Shown one piece after another: positions 6,707-13,862 of a stretch of 18,749 nucleotides of DNA (position 1 is the stretch's first letter; every line of letters begins with the position of its first letter). Below the pieces are notes generated by a model. The model was not told the DNA's origin and did not search any database. It saw nothing but the letters and a program-made list of their open reading frames with translations. The stretch comes from Anaerolineae bacterium. Its GTDB lineage: Bacteria; Chloroflexota; Anaerolineae; 4572-78; J111. The position numbers were made by a program, and so were the translations under genes. The stretch is taken from assembly GCA_023151115.1 (NCBI GenBank), contig JAKLJP010000084.1:1-18749 (forward strand), written 5' to 3'.

Positions 6707-7789
6707 TCAACTCAAACGAATACGCGGGTCAAGAAAAGCGTAAGAAATATCAACAATCAAATTGATGACTACAAAACCAACTGCCACAATCAAGGTAACG
6801 CCTTGCACAATAATATAATCACGGGCGGTAATAGCCTCAAAGAGGGTGCGGCCCAGACCGGCCAGGTTAAAAATAGTCTCGGTCAGCACCGCCCCGCTGA
6901 GCAAAGAGCCTAATTGCAGGCCCAAAATTGTGACCACCGGCAGCATGGCATTGCTCAAGCCATGCCCAAAGACCACCCCCATTTCGGCCAGCCCCTTGGC
7001 CCGGGCGGTACGGATGTAATCGAGGCTTAAAACTTCGAGTAAACTGGAACGGGTGATGCGGGCCACAATGGCCAGGGGAATAGTGCCAACGGCGATAGCC
7101 GGCAAAAGCATGTGTTTAAAGGCGTCGCCCAAAGCAGTCCAGTTGCCGGTCAGCAGCGCATTGATAAAGTTAAGATTGGCAATTAAGCTAAAAAAGAAAA
7201 ACCCGGCTGATTCGGGTGATAGGTCCCAGCCCCAAACCTCGAAAAAGGGAGGGTTGGTCACCCCGGAGGTTAACCGGCCCGATGGTGGCAGTTGCAGAAA
7301 AGAGTCTTTTAAAACAAGGGCAAAGACATATTGTAGCAGCAAGCCCAACACAAAAATGGGCAGCGAAACGCCGATGTTAGCCCCCACCATGACCAGCACA
7401 TCAACGGTTGAATTGTGCCAGTAAGCCGAAATAACACCGAATAAAATGCCGAGAATAGTGGCAAAAATCATGGCCGCCAGGGCCAGTTCAATGGTTACCG
7501 GCAGGCGCTCGACGATAATTTCGCTCACCGGGCGGCCAAAGCGGAAAGACACGCCCAAATCATGCTCGATGACAATTTGTTTGAAATAGATCCAAAATTG
7601 CCAGAGGATGGGTTGGTCCAGGCCATTTCGTCTTATAAATTCGTCACAAATTATATCGGTCGCTCGTTCGCCCAGCACGGCGCGGCAGGGGTCGCCGGGA
7701 AGCTTACGGGCTAGGGCAAAGGTGACAAATAAAATTCCAACCAGCACGGGGACAGCCAGCGTCACCCGGCGAGCAATATATTGAAACAT
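6707..7789 (-). CDS. dppB: ABC transporter permease, DppB/OppB family
   Basis: This 360-residue partner permease starts with the characteristic MFQYIARRVTLAVPVLVGILFVTF, an N-terminal membrane helix after a short basic segment. ARKLPGDPCRAVLGERAT is the periplasmic segment seen in DppB proteins. The BPD_transp_1 core follows, with the EAA-like loop YIRTARAKGLAEMGVVFGHGLSNAMLPVVT and LLSGAVLTETIFNLAGLGRTLFEAITARDY. The C-terminus has SYAFLDPRIRLS, typical of the family. A long extracytoplasmic insertion with an FFFFSL run lies around residues 165-220. GGAGGA sits 5 nt upstream of the ATG. The gene begins its transcription unit and is divergent from the btaAB region across about 270 bp. Whether the Pho-box-like array in that gap also affects dppBC is unknown. 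Confidence 0.9.
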   Translation of the reverse strand: MFQYIARRVTLAVPVLVGILFVTFALARKLPGDPCRAVLGERATDIICDEFIRRNGLDQPILWQFWIYFKQIVIEHDLGVSFRFGRPVSEIIVERLPVTIELALAAMIFATILGILFGVISAYWHNSTVDVLVMVGANIGVSLPIFVLGLLLQYVFALVLKDSFLQLPPSGRLTSGVTNPPFFEVWGWDLSPESAGFFFFSLIANLNFINALLTGNWTALGDAFKHMLLPAIAVGTIPLAIVARITRSSLLEVLSLDYIRTARAKGLAEMGVVFGHGLSNAMLPVVTILGLQLGSLLSGAVLTETIFNLAGLGRTLFEAITARDYIIVQGVTLIVAVGFVVINLIVDISYAFLDPRIRLS

Positions 7790-7960
7790 CCAAATCCTCC
7801 CCTTCTCCGATGAAGTAGGCGGAATTTTACCTCACATGGTAAATGACAATATGGGTACCTCGTCATCCTAACAGCCCACTTTAGCCTCAGATGATAACCC
7901 AAACTAACCGAAATGGCAAAAGGCTGGCGTTAAAGGTCAAGTTTTATCAGCCAGAAATGG

Positions 7961-8035
7961 TTAAATAAGATTTACCGAAGATTAACCGGCCCTTAACCCA
8001 ACCTTAAATACCTCTTAACCTCCACCTTTTAGACT
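7961..8035 (+). promoter_or_regulatory. Pho-box-like array: TTAACC repeats at 11-bp spacing, with -10
   Basis: TTTACC (7971), TTAACC (7982), TTAACC (7993), TTAAAT (8004) and TTAACC (8015) recur at exactly 11-bp intervals, and a further TTAAAT lies at 7961, 10 bp before the first. The candidate -10 TAGACT (8030-8035) starts 10 bp after the last unit. This layout, 11-bp direct repeats substituting for the -35, is that of PhoB/PhoP/SphR operators; the cyanobacterial Pho box has CTTAACCT units with 3-bp spacers. The array points toward the betaine lipid genes. The match is by pattern only, and no PhoR/PhoB genes are in the window. Confidence 0.7.
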
Positions 8036-8061
8036 CCCTGTAAACGTTAAAAAATATCACC

Positions 8062-8310
8062 ATGCTTACCAAAAGACACAAAATTATCAAAGGCACCATT
8101 TATCTTCAGGGCCATCAGAGTAGTTTTCACAATTCGATTACGCAAGCCCTCAATGTGAGACCCAGCGAAGATCAGTTGACCTACGAGATATCTACAGACT
8201 TAATCCGAACTATGAGAAACAAGGCCTTGGTCTTTCGAGTGGATTATCTTTTGGCTCTTGATGTGCTTCAAGGAGTTGGTAAAAGATTGCTCACGGATGA
8301 ACACAGATAA
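8062..8310 (+). CDS. Small hypothetical protein in the btaAB leader
   Basis: This 82-codon ORF begins about 20 nt after the transcription start predicted from the Pho-box-like promoter. Its composition looks protein-like (a mix of charged and hydrophobic residues, with VFRVDYLLALDVLQGVGKRL near the end), but no family is recognised. There is no convincing ribosome-binding site before ATG 8062. The last codons (LLTDEHR) run into a palindromic repeat starting at 8289, so the native C-terminus may have been altered by repeat insertion. It could be a real phosphate-regulated small protein, a leader ORF, a remnant, or chance. Confidence 0.3.
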   Translation: MLTKRHKIIKGTIYLQGHQSSFHNSITQALNVRPSEDQLTYEISTDLIRTMRNKALVFRVDYLLALDVLQGVGKRLLTDEHR

Positions 8311-8349
8311 ACACAGCTTAAAGCAAATTTTTAATCGGAATCCGTGAGC
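8289..8349. repeat. Inverted repeat with GCTCACGGAT arms
   Basis: A perfect 10-bp inverted repeat, GCTCACGGAT (8289-8298) and ATCCGTGAGC (8340-8349), flanks an AT-rich loop of 41 nt containing the ACACAGATAAACACAG pattern common in dispersed intergenic repeats. It overlaps the end of the small ORF at 8062-8310. Confidence 0.6.
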
Positions 8350-8387
8350 CATTTCCTTATCTTGTTGCCTATCCCGAACTGAGGTTC

Positions 8388-8438
8388 GTAGTGACGACTT
8401 CAGTCGTCCGGGTTGTCAGCGACTGAAGTCGCTACTAC
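8388..8438. repeat. Palindromic element GTAGTG..CGACTTCAGTCG
   Basis: The arm at 8388-8407 (GTAGTGACGACTTCAGTCGT) and the arm at 8419-8438 (GCGACTGAAGTCGCTACTAC) are near-perfect inverted copies with an 11-nt loop. The element lies 28 bp before the btaA start codon and its ribosome site. The preceding GAACTGAGGTT also occurs at about 12735-12747 next to an ACTACTACGAG run, suggesting a partial second copy. This is a MITE-like or REP-like repeat. Confidence 0.6.
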
Positions 8439-8466
8439 AAACAAGCTATTTTCAAAGGAGACCCGG

Positions 8467-9642
8467 ATGAAAAAACCAGGCTCACTAAACCTGGCCCAGA
8501 GCGCTCACAATCAAATCTTCAAGAGTATCCACTCCAACCATCTCATCTATAACGCTTGTTGGGAAGACCCCCGGATTGACCGGCAACTGCTCAAGCTGGA
8601 TGGTGACAGCCGCGTGGTCATGATTACCAGCGCCGGCTGCAATGCCCTGGATTATCTGCTCGACTCGCCGGCGGAAATTCACGCGGTGGATGTCAATCCA
8701 CGTCAAAATGCCTTGCTCCAGCTCAAACTAAAACTCATCGAGCAGGGCAGCTTTGCCGATTTGTTTGCCGTGTTCGGCCTCGGCGCTCATCAGAACTTTA
8801 AGGCGTTATACCATACTTTACTCAAAAGATATCTGCCGGCTTATGCCAGGGAGTTTTGGGAGGCCAACCTTCACTACTTTAGCCCTTCCGGTCTGAAAAA
8901 GTCATTTTATTATTACGGCGCCGCCGGCAATGTGGCCTGGATCATTAGCCAATATTTCCGCTCCCACAAAAAGCTCAAAACGTATGTGTCCCAACTCCTC
9001 GAAGCGGAGAGTCTGGCCGAGCAAAAAGAAATTTATGCCAAAATCGAGCCTGAACTGTGGAACAGCTTCAGCCAGTGGTTGTTGAAGCACCCGGTGGTGA
9101 TGGCCATGTTGGGCGTCCCCCGGCCGCAAATGCAACTGATTGATAAACAGTACCCCGGTGGTTTGAGCAGCTACATTCGGGATAATTTGCGCCGCGTCAC
9201 CACCGAGGTCCTTATCCGCGATAATTACTTTTGGCGTGTCTACTTAACCGGCGCCTACACCCCCACCTGCTGCCCCAATTATCTCAAGGCAGAACATTTT
9301 GAGTTGCTCAGAGCCAATACGTTCAAAATCCAGACCTATACCAGCACCATCACCGAGTTTTTGCAGCAGCATCCCGGTCCCTACACTCATTTTGTGCTGT
9401 TGGACCACCAGGATTGGATGGCTCGTCATCATCCGCAAGCCCTCCATGAAGAGTGGCAACTTATTTTGAAGAATAGCTGCCGGGGCAGTAAAGTTCTGCT
9501 GCGCTCTGCCGGGACAGAAATCAACTACTTTCCGCCGCTGGTCAAATCTGCCGTGCGTTTCTACCCCGAAATTACGGCCAAGCTGCATCCAACCGACCGG
9601 GTTGGCACTTATGGCAGCCTTTATTGGGGCGAGATTTTGTAA
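8467..9642 (+). CDS. btaA: BtaA-like S-adenosylmethionine:diacylglycerol 3-amino-3-carboxypropyltransferase (DUF3419)
   Basis: This 391-residue protein belongs to the DUF3419/BtaA family, which moves the 3-amino-3-carboxypropyl group of S-adenosylmethionine onto diacylglycerol. That is the first step toward the betaine lipid DGTS. Visible hallmarks are LIYNACWEDPRIDR (26-39), the SAM-binding stretch VVMITSAGCNALDYLL (50-65) and the second-strand acid region HAVDVNPRQNALLQLK (72-87). Later come NYFWRVYLTGAY and the C-terminal LLDHQDWM. No membrane helix is obvious, so it is likely peripheral. The frame is open from 8413, but ATG 8467 is clearly the start, with AAAGGAG 6 nt upstream. btaB follows 25 bp later. 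The likely regulator is the Pho-box-like array about 430 bp upstream, with two palindromes between. Confidence 0.9.
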   Translation: MKKPGSLNLAQSAHNQIFKSIHSNHLIYNACWEDPRIDRQLLKLDGDSRVVMITSAGCNALDYLLDSPAEIHAVDVNPRQNALLQLKLKLIEQGSFADLFAVFGLGAHQNFKALYHTLLKRYLPAYAREFWEANLHYFSPSGLKKSFYYYGAAGNVAWIISQYFRSHKKLKTYVSQLLEAESLAEQKEIYAKIEPELWNSFSQWLLKHPVVMAMLGVPRPQMQLIDKQYPGGLSSYIRDNLRRVTTEVLIRDNYFWRVYLTGAYTPTCCPNYLKAEHFELLRANTFKIQTYTSTITEFLQQHPGPYTHFVLLDHQDWMARHHPQALHEEWQLILKNSCRGSKVLLRSAGTEINYFPPLVKSAVRFYPEITAKLHPTDRVGTYGSLYWGEIL

Positions 9643-9667
9643 TATTTGGAAAGTAAACTGAGGTTTT

Positions 9668-10339
9668 ATGGAAGAGATGAGTTCGGCCGGAGTGGTGTTA
9701 GACCAGTCAGCCCGCATGGAACGATATTATCGGCTTCACGCCAAAATTTACGATGCCACCCGCTGGAGCTTTCTCTTTGGACGAAAAACAATTATCCAAC
9801 AAGTTGCGGCCATAACCCAACCGGCCAACATCCTTGAAATCGGCTGTGGGACCGGCAAAAACTTGCTCACGCTGGCCCAGACATTTCCCCAGGCAAAACT
9901 GTCCGGTCTCGACATTTCCGAGTCCATGCTCAAGGTAGCCGCAAAAAATTTGGGCGCACGGCTGGGTTCGGTTGAGTTGTTACACCGGGTCTATGATCGC
10001 CCCCTGCACCCGGCGCCGCACTTTGACCTGATTTTATGCTCCTACAGTTTATCTATGATGAACCCCGATTGGCAGAAGGTCATCCAGTACGCCAAAGCTG
10101 ACCTCAATCCAGGCGGCTTCATCGCTGTCGTTGATTTTCACGACTCGGCTGTGCCACTTTTTAAACAATGGATGGGGGTTAATCATGTGCGCATGGACGG
10201 ACACCTTTTGCCGGCTCTGGCCGGCGATTTTCAGCCTCAGTACCTTGCGACTCCCCCGGCTTATGGCGGGTTGTGGCAATACTTTTTGTTTGTGGGTCTA
10301 AAAAAACCACCTTCACCTGGCAAAACAGCTATGAGCTGA
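9668..10339 (+). CDS. btaB: BtaB-like SAM-dependent N-methyltransferase of betaine lipid synthesis
   Basis: This 223-residue class I methyltransferase would trimethylate diacylglyceryl-homoserine, the BtaA product, to DGTS. Motif I is ILEIGCGTGKNLL (55-67), followed by LSGLDISESML (78-88) with the acidic residue that holds the SAM ribose. FDLILCSYSLSMMNPDW and LNPGGFIAVVDFHDS are motifs II-III. The start of the domain, YYRLHAKIYDATRWSFLFGR, matches the conserved N-terminal stretch of bacterial BtaB. ATG 9668 has GAGG 4 nt upstream. It sits 25 bp after btaA in the same operon, which is the best argument for the BtaB assignment over a generic methyltransferase. Confidence 0.85.
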   Translation: MEEMSSAGVVLDQSARMERYYRLHAKIYDATRWSFLFGRKTIIQQVAAITQPANILEIGCGTGKNLLTLAQTFPQAKLSGLDISESMLKVAAKNLGARLGSVELLHRVYDRPLHPAPHFDLILCSYSLSMMNPDWQKVIQYAKADLNPGGFIAVVDFHDSAVPLFKQWMGVNHVRMDGHLLPALAGDFQPQYLATPPAYGGLWQYFLFVGLKKPPSPGKTAMS

Positions 10340-10435
10340 GGGGGGTCTCTAGCTTACACAAGCTGATCCATCCGGCGCAGCCGATCGTGAATCATGATGT
10401 CCACCCCGCTGAAAAGGTCGCTACATCTGTTTCAG

Positions 10436-10535
10436 GTTTAAAAGCAATACTTTTCAAATAACGTAGTTTAGCCCCTTGTGGGCGGGCGCGAGGCCCTATG
10501 CTACGGCCTTATTTGAAATGTATTGAGCTTAAAAG
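10436..10535. repeat. ~100-bp palindromic element between btaB and glmS
   Basis: AATACTTTTCAAATAACGTAG (10446-10466) pairs with CTACGGCCTTATTTGAAATGTATT (10501-10524), with few mismatches, and similarity of the arms continues outward (TTTAAAAGC and GCTTAAAAG). A GC-rich centre (GGGCGGGCGCGAGGCCC) forms the apex. It lies in the 327-bp gap between the convergent ends of btaB and glmS and may terminate both, or may be a MITE-like repeat. I see no gene or RNA in the rest of 10340-10666. Confidence 0.6.
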
Positions 10536-10666
10536 TATTTACAGTCGGCATTATAATGCTTTTCGTCCCAACACGATATAAAGACCGGCTAAAAACTCGG
10601 TTAACAATGACAGTAAATCTTTCACCTCAAAACTACTACAAATTTTTTAAATTTCAAGCCCCTTTT

Positions 10667-12508
10667 CTACTCCACGGTGACACTTTTCGCCAGATTCCTG
10701 GGCTGATCCACGTCGGCCCCGCGCCAAATGGCGGTGTGGTAGGCCAGCAATTGCAATGGGATGACCGATAGAATGGGCGTTAGCAGCGGATGAGCGGCGG
10801 GGATTTTCAGCACATGGTCGGCTTTGGCCGCTACCTCGTCATCGCCCTCGTTGATCAGGGCAATCACAATGCCTTTGCGGGCGCGCACTTGCTCAATCTG
10901 GCTGATCATCTTATCGTAGACGTGGTCCTGGGTGGCAATGCAGACCACCGGCATATTGTCATCAATCAGGGCAATCGGACCGTGCTTCATCTCGCCGGCC
11001 GGGTAGCCTTCGGCGTGGATATAGCTGATCTCCTTCAGCTTCAGCGCCCCTTCCAGGGCAATGGGGTAGTTCAGCCCCCGGCCCAAAAACAGAAAGTGCT
11101 CACAGTGCTGGTACAGCTTGGCCAGAGTGTGGTAGTCATTGTACCCTTCGGCCAGAATTTCGCCGGCCAGTTCGGGTAGGTGGGCCAGGGCGGTGGCCAG
11201 GGCAAAGCTCTCTTCCGCTCCCAGCACCCCCCGCTGCTGGCCCAGATACATGCCCAGCAAAAACAGATCGGTCAGGGTGGCGGTAAAGGCTTTGGTGCTG
11301 GCCACGCCAATCTCCGGCCCGGCTTGCATCAAAATGACGCCGTCGCTCATACGGTGGGCCATGCTGCCGTGGGCGTTTACAATGCTCCACAGCCTGGCCC
11401 CCTTACGCTGGCCTTCCTCCATCGAGGCCAGGGTGTCGGCAGTTTCACCGGATTGGGTAATGGCCAGCACCACCGTTTTGTCGTCCAGCAGCGGGTCGCG
11501 GTAGCGAAACTCTGAGGCGTAATCTACCGAGACGTGAACCTGGGCCAGCTTTTCAAGCATAAATTTACCCACCTGCCCGGCATAGGCCGAGGTGCCGCAG
11601 GCGACAATAATGATCCGCTCGATAGCTTTGGCCTCAGCCGGCGTCAGCGACAGGTGTTCCAGGTGGACCCGGCCGCTGGTAAAATCAATCCGCCCGCGGA
11701 TGGTGCTCTGGATAGATTGGGGCTGCTCGTAAATCTCTTTCTGCATAAAGTGGCGGTACTGGCCTTTAACCGCGCTGATAGGGTCCCAGGTGATCTGGTG
11801 GGTTTCTTTGTGCAGCGGCTGGCCGTCGAGCCGGTAAAAGTTGACCTGCCCGGCCGTAATTACCGCCATCTCTTTATCTTCCAGGTAAACCACCCGCTGG
11901 GTGTGGTCCAGAATGGCCGGAATGTCGGAGGCCAGGTAGTTTTCGTCCTGACCCAGGCCGACAATCACCCCGCCGGCATTGCCCAGGCGCACAGTCACAA
12001 TCTTATCCGGCTCCTGCTTGCTGACCACCGCAATAGCGTGCGCTCCGTGCAGTTGGCGAAAAGCGCGGCGGCAGGCCTCCACCAGGCCGTCGCCCTGGGC
12101 CAGGTATTTATCAATCAGGTGGGTAATCACTTCCGTATCGGTATCGGAAACAAAGGTGTGGCCCTCCTGCTGCAACTGGACGCGCAGGGCCATAAAATTT
12201 TCAACAATGCCGTTTTGCACAACAGCAATCACCCGGGACTCATCGGCGTGCGGGTGGGCATTGCGTTCAATCGGCGCGCCGTGGGTGGCCCAGCGGGTAT
12301 GGCCGATGGCCAGATGACCGTCCAGCGGCGCTTCTCGCAGCCGATTTTCCAGGTTAACCAGTTTGCCTTCGGCCCGGCGAATGGCCAGGTCGCCGTTTAC
12401 TGCCGCAATCCCGGCCGAGTCATAGCCGCGATATTCCAGCTTTTTCAGCCCTTCCAAAACGATGCGCGACGCATCCTTGCTGCCTACATAGCCGACGATA
12501 CCACACAT
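10667..12508 (-). CDS. glmS: Glutamine-fructose-6-phosphate aminotransferase (isomerizing), GlmS
   Basis: This 613-residue enzyme, close to the usual ~610, makes glucosamine-6-phosphate from fructose-6-phosphate and glutamine for cell wall precursors. The N-terminal glutaminase domain begins MCGIVGYVG, with Cys2 as nucleophile after Met removal, and includes GHTRWATHG and the NGIVENF segment. Two SIS (sugar isomerase) domains follow, with ACGTSAYAG, AITQSGETADT, ASTKAFTA and the AEGYPAGEMKHGPIAL segment. The C-terminus PRNLAKSVTVE is canonical. AAAGGAAC lies about 11 nt before the ATG. The gene is preceded by an unusually long leader of several hundred nt containing a glmS ribozyme on the same strand, so expression should fall when the product accumulates. 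Confidence 0.97.
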   Translation of the reverse strand: MCGIVGYVGSKDASRIVLEGLKKLEYRGYDSAGIAAVNGDLAIRRAEGKLVNLENRLREAPLDGHLAIGHTRWATHGAPIERNAHPHADESRVIAVVQNGIVENFMALRVQLQQEGHTFVSDTDTEVITHLIDKYLAQGDGLVEACRRAFRQLHGAHAIAVVSKQEPDKIVTVRLGNAGGVIVGLGQDENYLASDIPAILDHTQRVVYLEDKEMAVITAGQVNFYRLDGQPLHKETHQITWDPISAVKGQYRHFMQKEIYEQPQSIQSTIRGRIDFTSGRVHLEHLSLTPAEAKAIERIIIVACGTSAYAGQVGKFMLEKLAQVHVSVDYASEFRYRDPLLDDKTVVLAITQSGETADTLASMEEGQRKGARLWSIVNAHGSMAHRMSDGVILMQAGPEIGVASTKAFTATLTDLFLLGMYLGQQRGVLGAEESFALATALAHLPELAGEILAEGYNDYHTLAKLYQHCEHFLFLGRGLNYPIALEGALKLKEISYIHAEGYPAGEMKHGPIALIDDNMPVVCIATQDHVYDKMISQIEQVRARKGIVIALINEGDDEVAAKADHVLKIPAAHPLLTPILSVIPLQLLAYHTAIWRGADVDQPRNLAKSVTVE

Positions 12509-12604
12509 GAGCGTAAGTTCCTTTCAAGAGTTGAGATTTAAATGGATAAGGCAGTTCCAAGATTTAAATCGTCCAATGATATAACTCTCCAGAAAAATTT
12601 TCGC

Positions 12605-12664
12605 CGAGATTAGAGGATTTTGAAAAATAAAGGGAAAAATCCCCCCACCTCCTAATCCTGGCCC
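12605..12664. repeat. Palindromic repeat in the glmS leader; copy 2 of the 932-991 family
   Basis: GATTAG (12608-12613) and CTAATC form outer arms, and GGATTTT pairs with AAAATCC inside. On the minus strand it reads GGCCAGGATTAGGAGGTG..., aligning with GGCCGGGATTAGGAGATT... at 931-948, and both copies end in a TCCCGGCGCGA or TCTCGGCGA run. It lies within the glmS 5' leader, about 100 nt before the start codon. Confidence 0.55.
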
Positions 12665-12798
12665 AAAATCGTTGGAAAAAACTTTTCCGGATAGCTATAT
12701 AGTGCGTGGCACATTTAGGTTACGCACTACTACGAGAACTGAGGTTTTATTTCTTGGAGTTACCTAATATTCAGTTTAGAATCAATAGGGATATTGCC

Positions 12799-12886
12799 GC
12801 TATCTGGCATGAGCGAGGGCAGCCGGAATGACCCAACTCGGGTCACCCCCGGCAGAGCAAAGCAGCCGTCGTGGCTGGCTGATAGC
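12799..12886 (-). ncRNA. Unassigned structured RNA domain between the ribozyme and glmS
   Basis: GCTATC (12799-12804) pairs with GATAGC (12881-12886) and closes a multibranch structure. One branch is CAGCC-gtcgt-GGCTG (12863-12877). The other is a strong hairpin, GCCGG (12822-12826) with CCGGC (12849-12853), enclosing TGACCC/GGGTCA. It lies just downstream of the ribozyme core in the glmS transcript. I do not recognise it as a known riboswitch; it could also be a repeat insertion. Confidence 0.35.
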
Positions 12887-12899
12887 TTTAAATAGACCA

Positions 12900-13066
12900 C
12901 TGCCTTCTCTTTTGGGCCGCCGATTACTCCGCGGGTTTGTGAAAAGGCTTTAGTGTGTCCCCGGGGTTGGGGACTGGGCGGGCTGTGGCATCCCGGCAGG
13001 TCATCCGCCGATAATCTCGATAAACCTGCTCCTCGTCACCCGGCTATTGCCGGGTCAGGCGCTATT
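12900..13066 (-). ncRNA. glmS self-cleaving ribozyme/riboswitch
   Basis: Reading the minus strand from 13066: AATA then GCGCC, the conserved cleavage context, with the scissile bond expected between A at 13063 and G at 13062. A hairpin CCCGGC-aata-GCCGGG follows, then GACGAGGAG (13037-13029) and the core TTTATCGAGATTATCGGCGG and GATG, nearly identical to Bacillus glmS ribozymes. A P3-like arm has the apex GTCCCC/GGGGAC (12957-12962 and 12969-12974). P4 is formed by GAAAAGG (12941-12947) and CCTTCTC (12903-12909), with the purine-rich AAAAGAGAAGG as 3' end. In the family, glucosamine-6-phosphate acts as catalytic cofactor, and cleavage leads to mRNA decay. It lies upstream of glmS on the same strand. 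Confidence 0.95.
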
Positions 13067-13126
13067 AACCCCGTCAGCTCCTTTCGTTAGATTTCGCTCA
13101 AATATCACCCTATTATCATCTTAAGA

Positions 13127-13156
13127 ATTATAGCTTAGAAAGAAATGAGAAGAAAA
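13127..13156 (-). promoter_or_regulatory. Putative glmS promoter
   Basis: On the minus strand a perfect -10 TATAAT (13132-13127) lies about 60 nt before the ribozyme cleavage site, in the gap after the cmk stop. The -35 region is only a T/C-rich stretch (TTTTCT type), so the element is weak or activator dependent. Confidence 0.45.
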
Positions 13157-13167
13157 TAGGAAAATAG

Positions 13168-13848
13168 TTAGACTTCCCTGATCAGGTGTTCCAGGCGATC
13201 CAGCACGGCTTCAAGGCTCAGATGGTCCGTTTCAATGATAACCGCGTCGGCGGCGGGGATCATGGGGGAGATGGGCTTTTCCTGGTCCTGCCTGTCGCGC
13301 TCACGCATGGCGGCCAGGATTTCATCATAGTTGGCCGCTTTGCCCTGGGCGGCCATTTCACGGCAGCGCCGCCGCGCTCGTTCTTCGGCAGAAGCGTGCA
13401 TAAAAACCTTTAAATCGGCCTCCGGCAGCACCACCGTGCCGATGTCTCGCCCGACCATAACAATGGAGCCGGCGGCGGCAATCCGGCGCTGTTGGGCGGT
13501 CAGCGCGGCTCGCACGCGGGGGTAAGAGGAAACCAGTGAGACATAAGTTTCCACCTCCGGGCTGCGGATGGGCCAGGTAATGTCCCGTCCGTCGGCCAGC
13601 ACAGTATAAAGGCGGCCATCGTCGGGGCCATCAGGCTTCACCTCAATGGTCAAGGTTTCGGCCAGGTGCGAGACTACTTCCACGTCGGCGGGGTCAAGCC
13701 GGTGGTCAAGCACAGCCCAGGTCACGGCGCGATACATTACACCCGTATCAAAATAAAGGTAGCCCAAGCGTTGGGCCAGCAGCGCCCCCAGTGTGCTTTT
13801 ACCCGAAGCCGCCGAGCCGTCAATGGCGATAGTTGAAGGTTTGGTCAA
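13168..13848 (-). CDS. cmk: Cytidylate kinase
   Basis: This 226-residue enzyme phosphorylates CMP and dCMP to the diphosphates for nucleotide supply. The P-loop is GSAASGKST near the N-terminus, followed by YLYFDTGVMYRAVTW (the CMP-binding segment), the insert with DGRDITWPIRSPEVE, and VMVGRDIGTVVLP. ERDRQDQEKPISP and the C-terminal helix with LDRLEHLIREV complete the fold. The frame is open to 13899, but those codons lie in a palindromic repeat. The TTG at 13848 has AGGAG 5 nt upstream and gives the length of E. coli Cmk, so I use it as start. It is third in the scpB-rluB-cmk series, a common bacterial gene order. Confidence 0.95.
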   Translation of the reverse strand: MTKPSTIAIDGSAASGKSTLGALLAQRLGYLYFDTGVMYRAVTWAVLDHRLDPADVEVVSHLAETLTIEVKPDGPDDGRLYTVLADGRDITWPIRSPEVETYVSLVSSYPRVRAALTAQQRRIAAAGSIVMVGRDIGTVVLPEADLKVFMHASAEERARRRCREMAAQGKAANYDEILAAMRERDRQDQEKPISPMIPAADAVIIETDHLSLEAVLDRLEHLIREV

Positions 13849-13862
13849 GGGTTCTCCTGAAA

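Noticed and set aside
11534..12541. 335-codon open frame on the plus strand opposite glmS
   Set aside because: It mirrors the codon bias of glmS, has no ribosome site and no recognisable motif.
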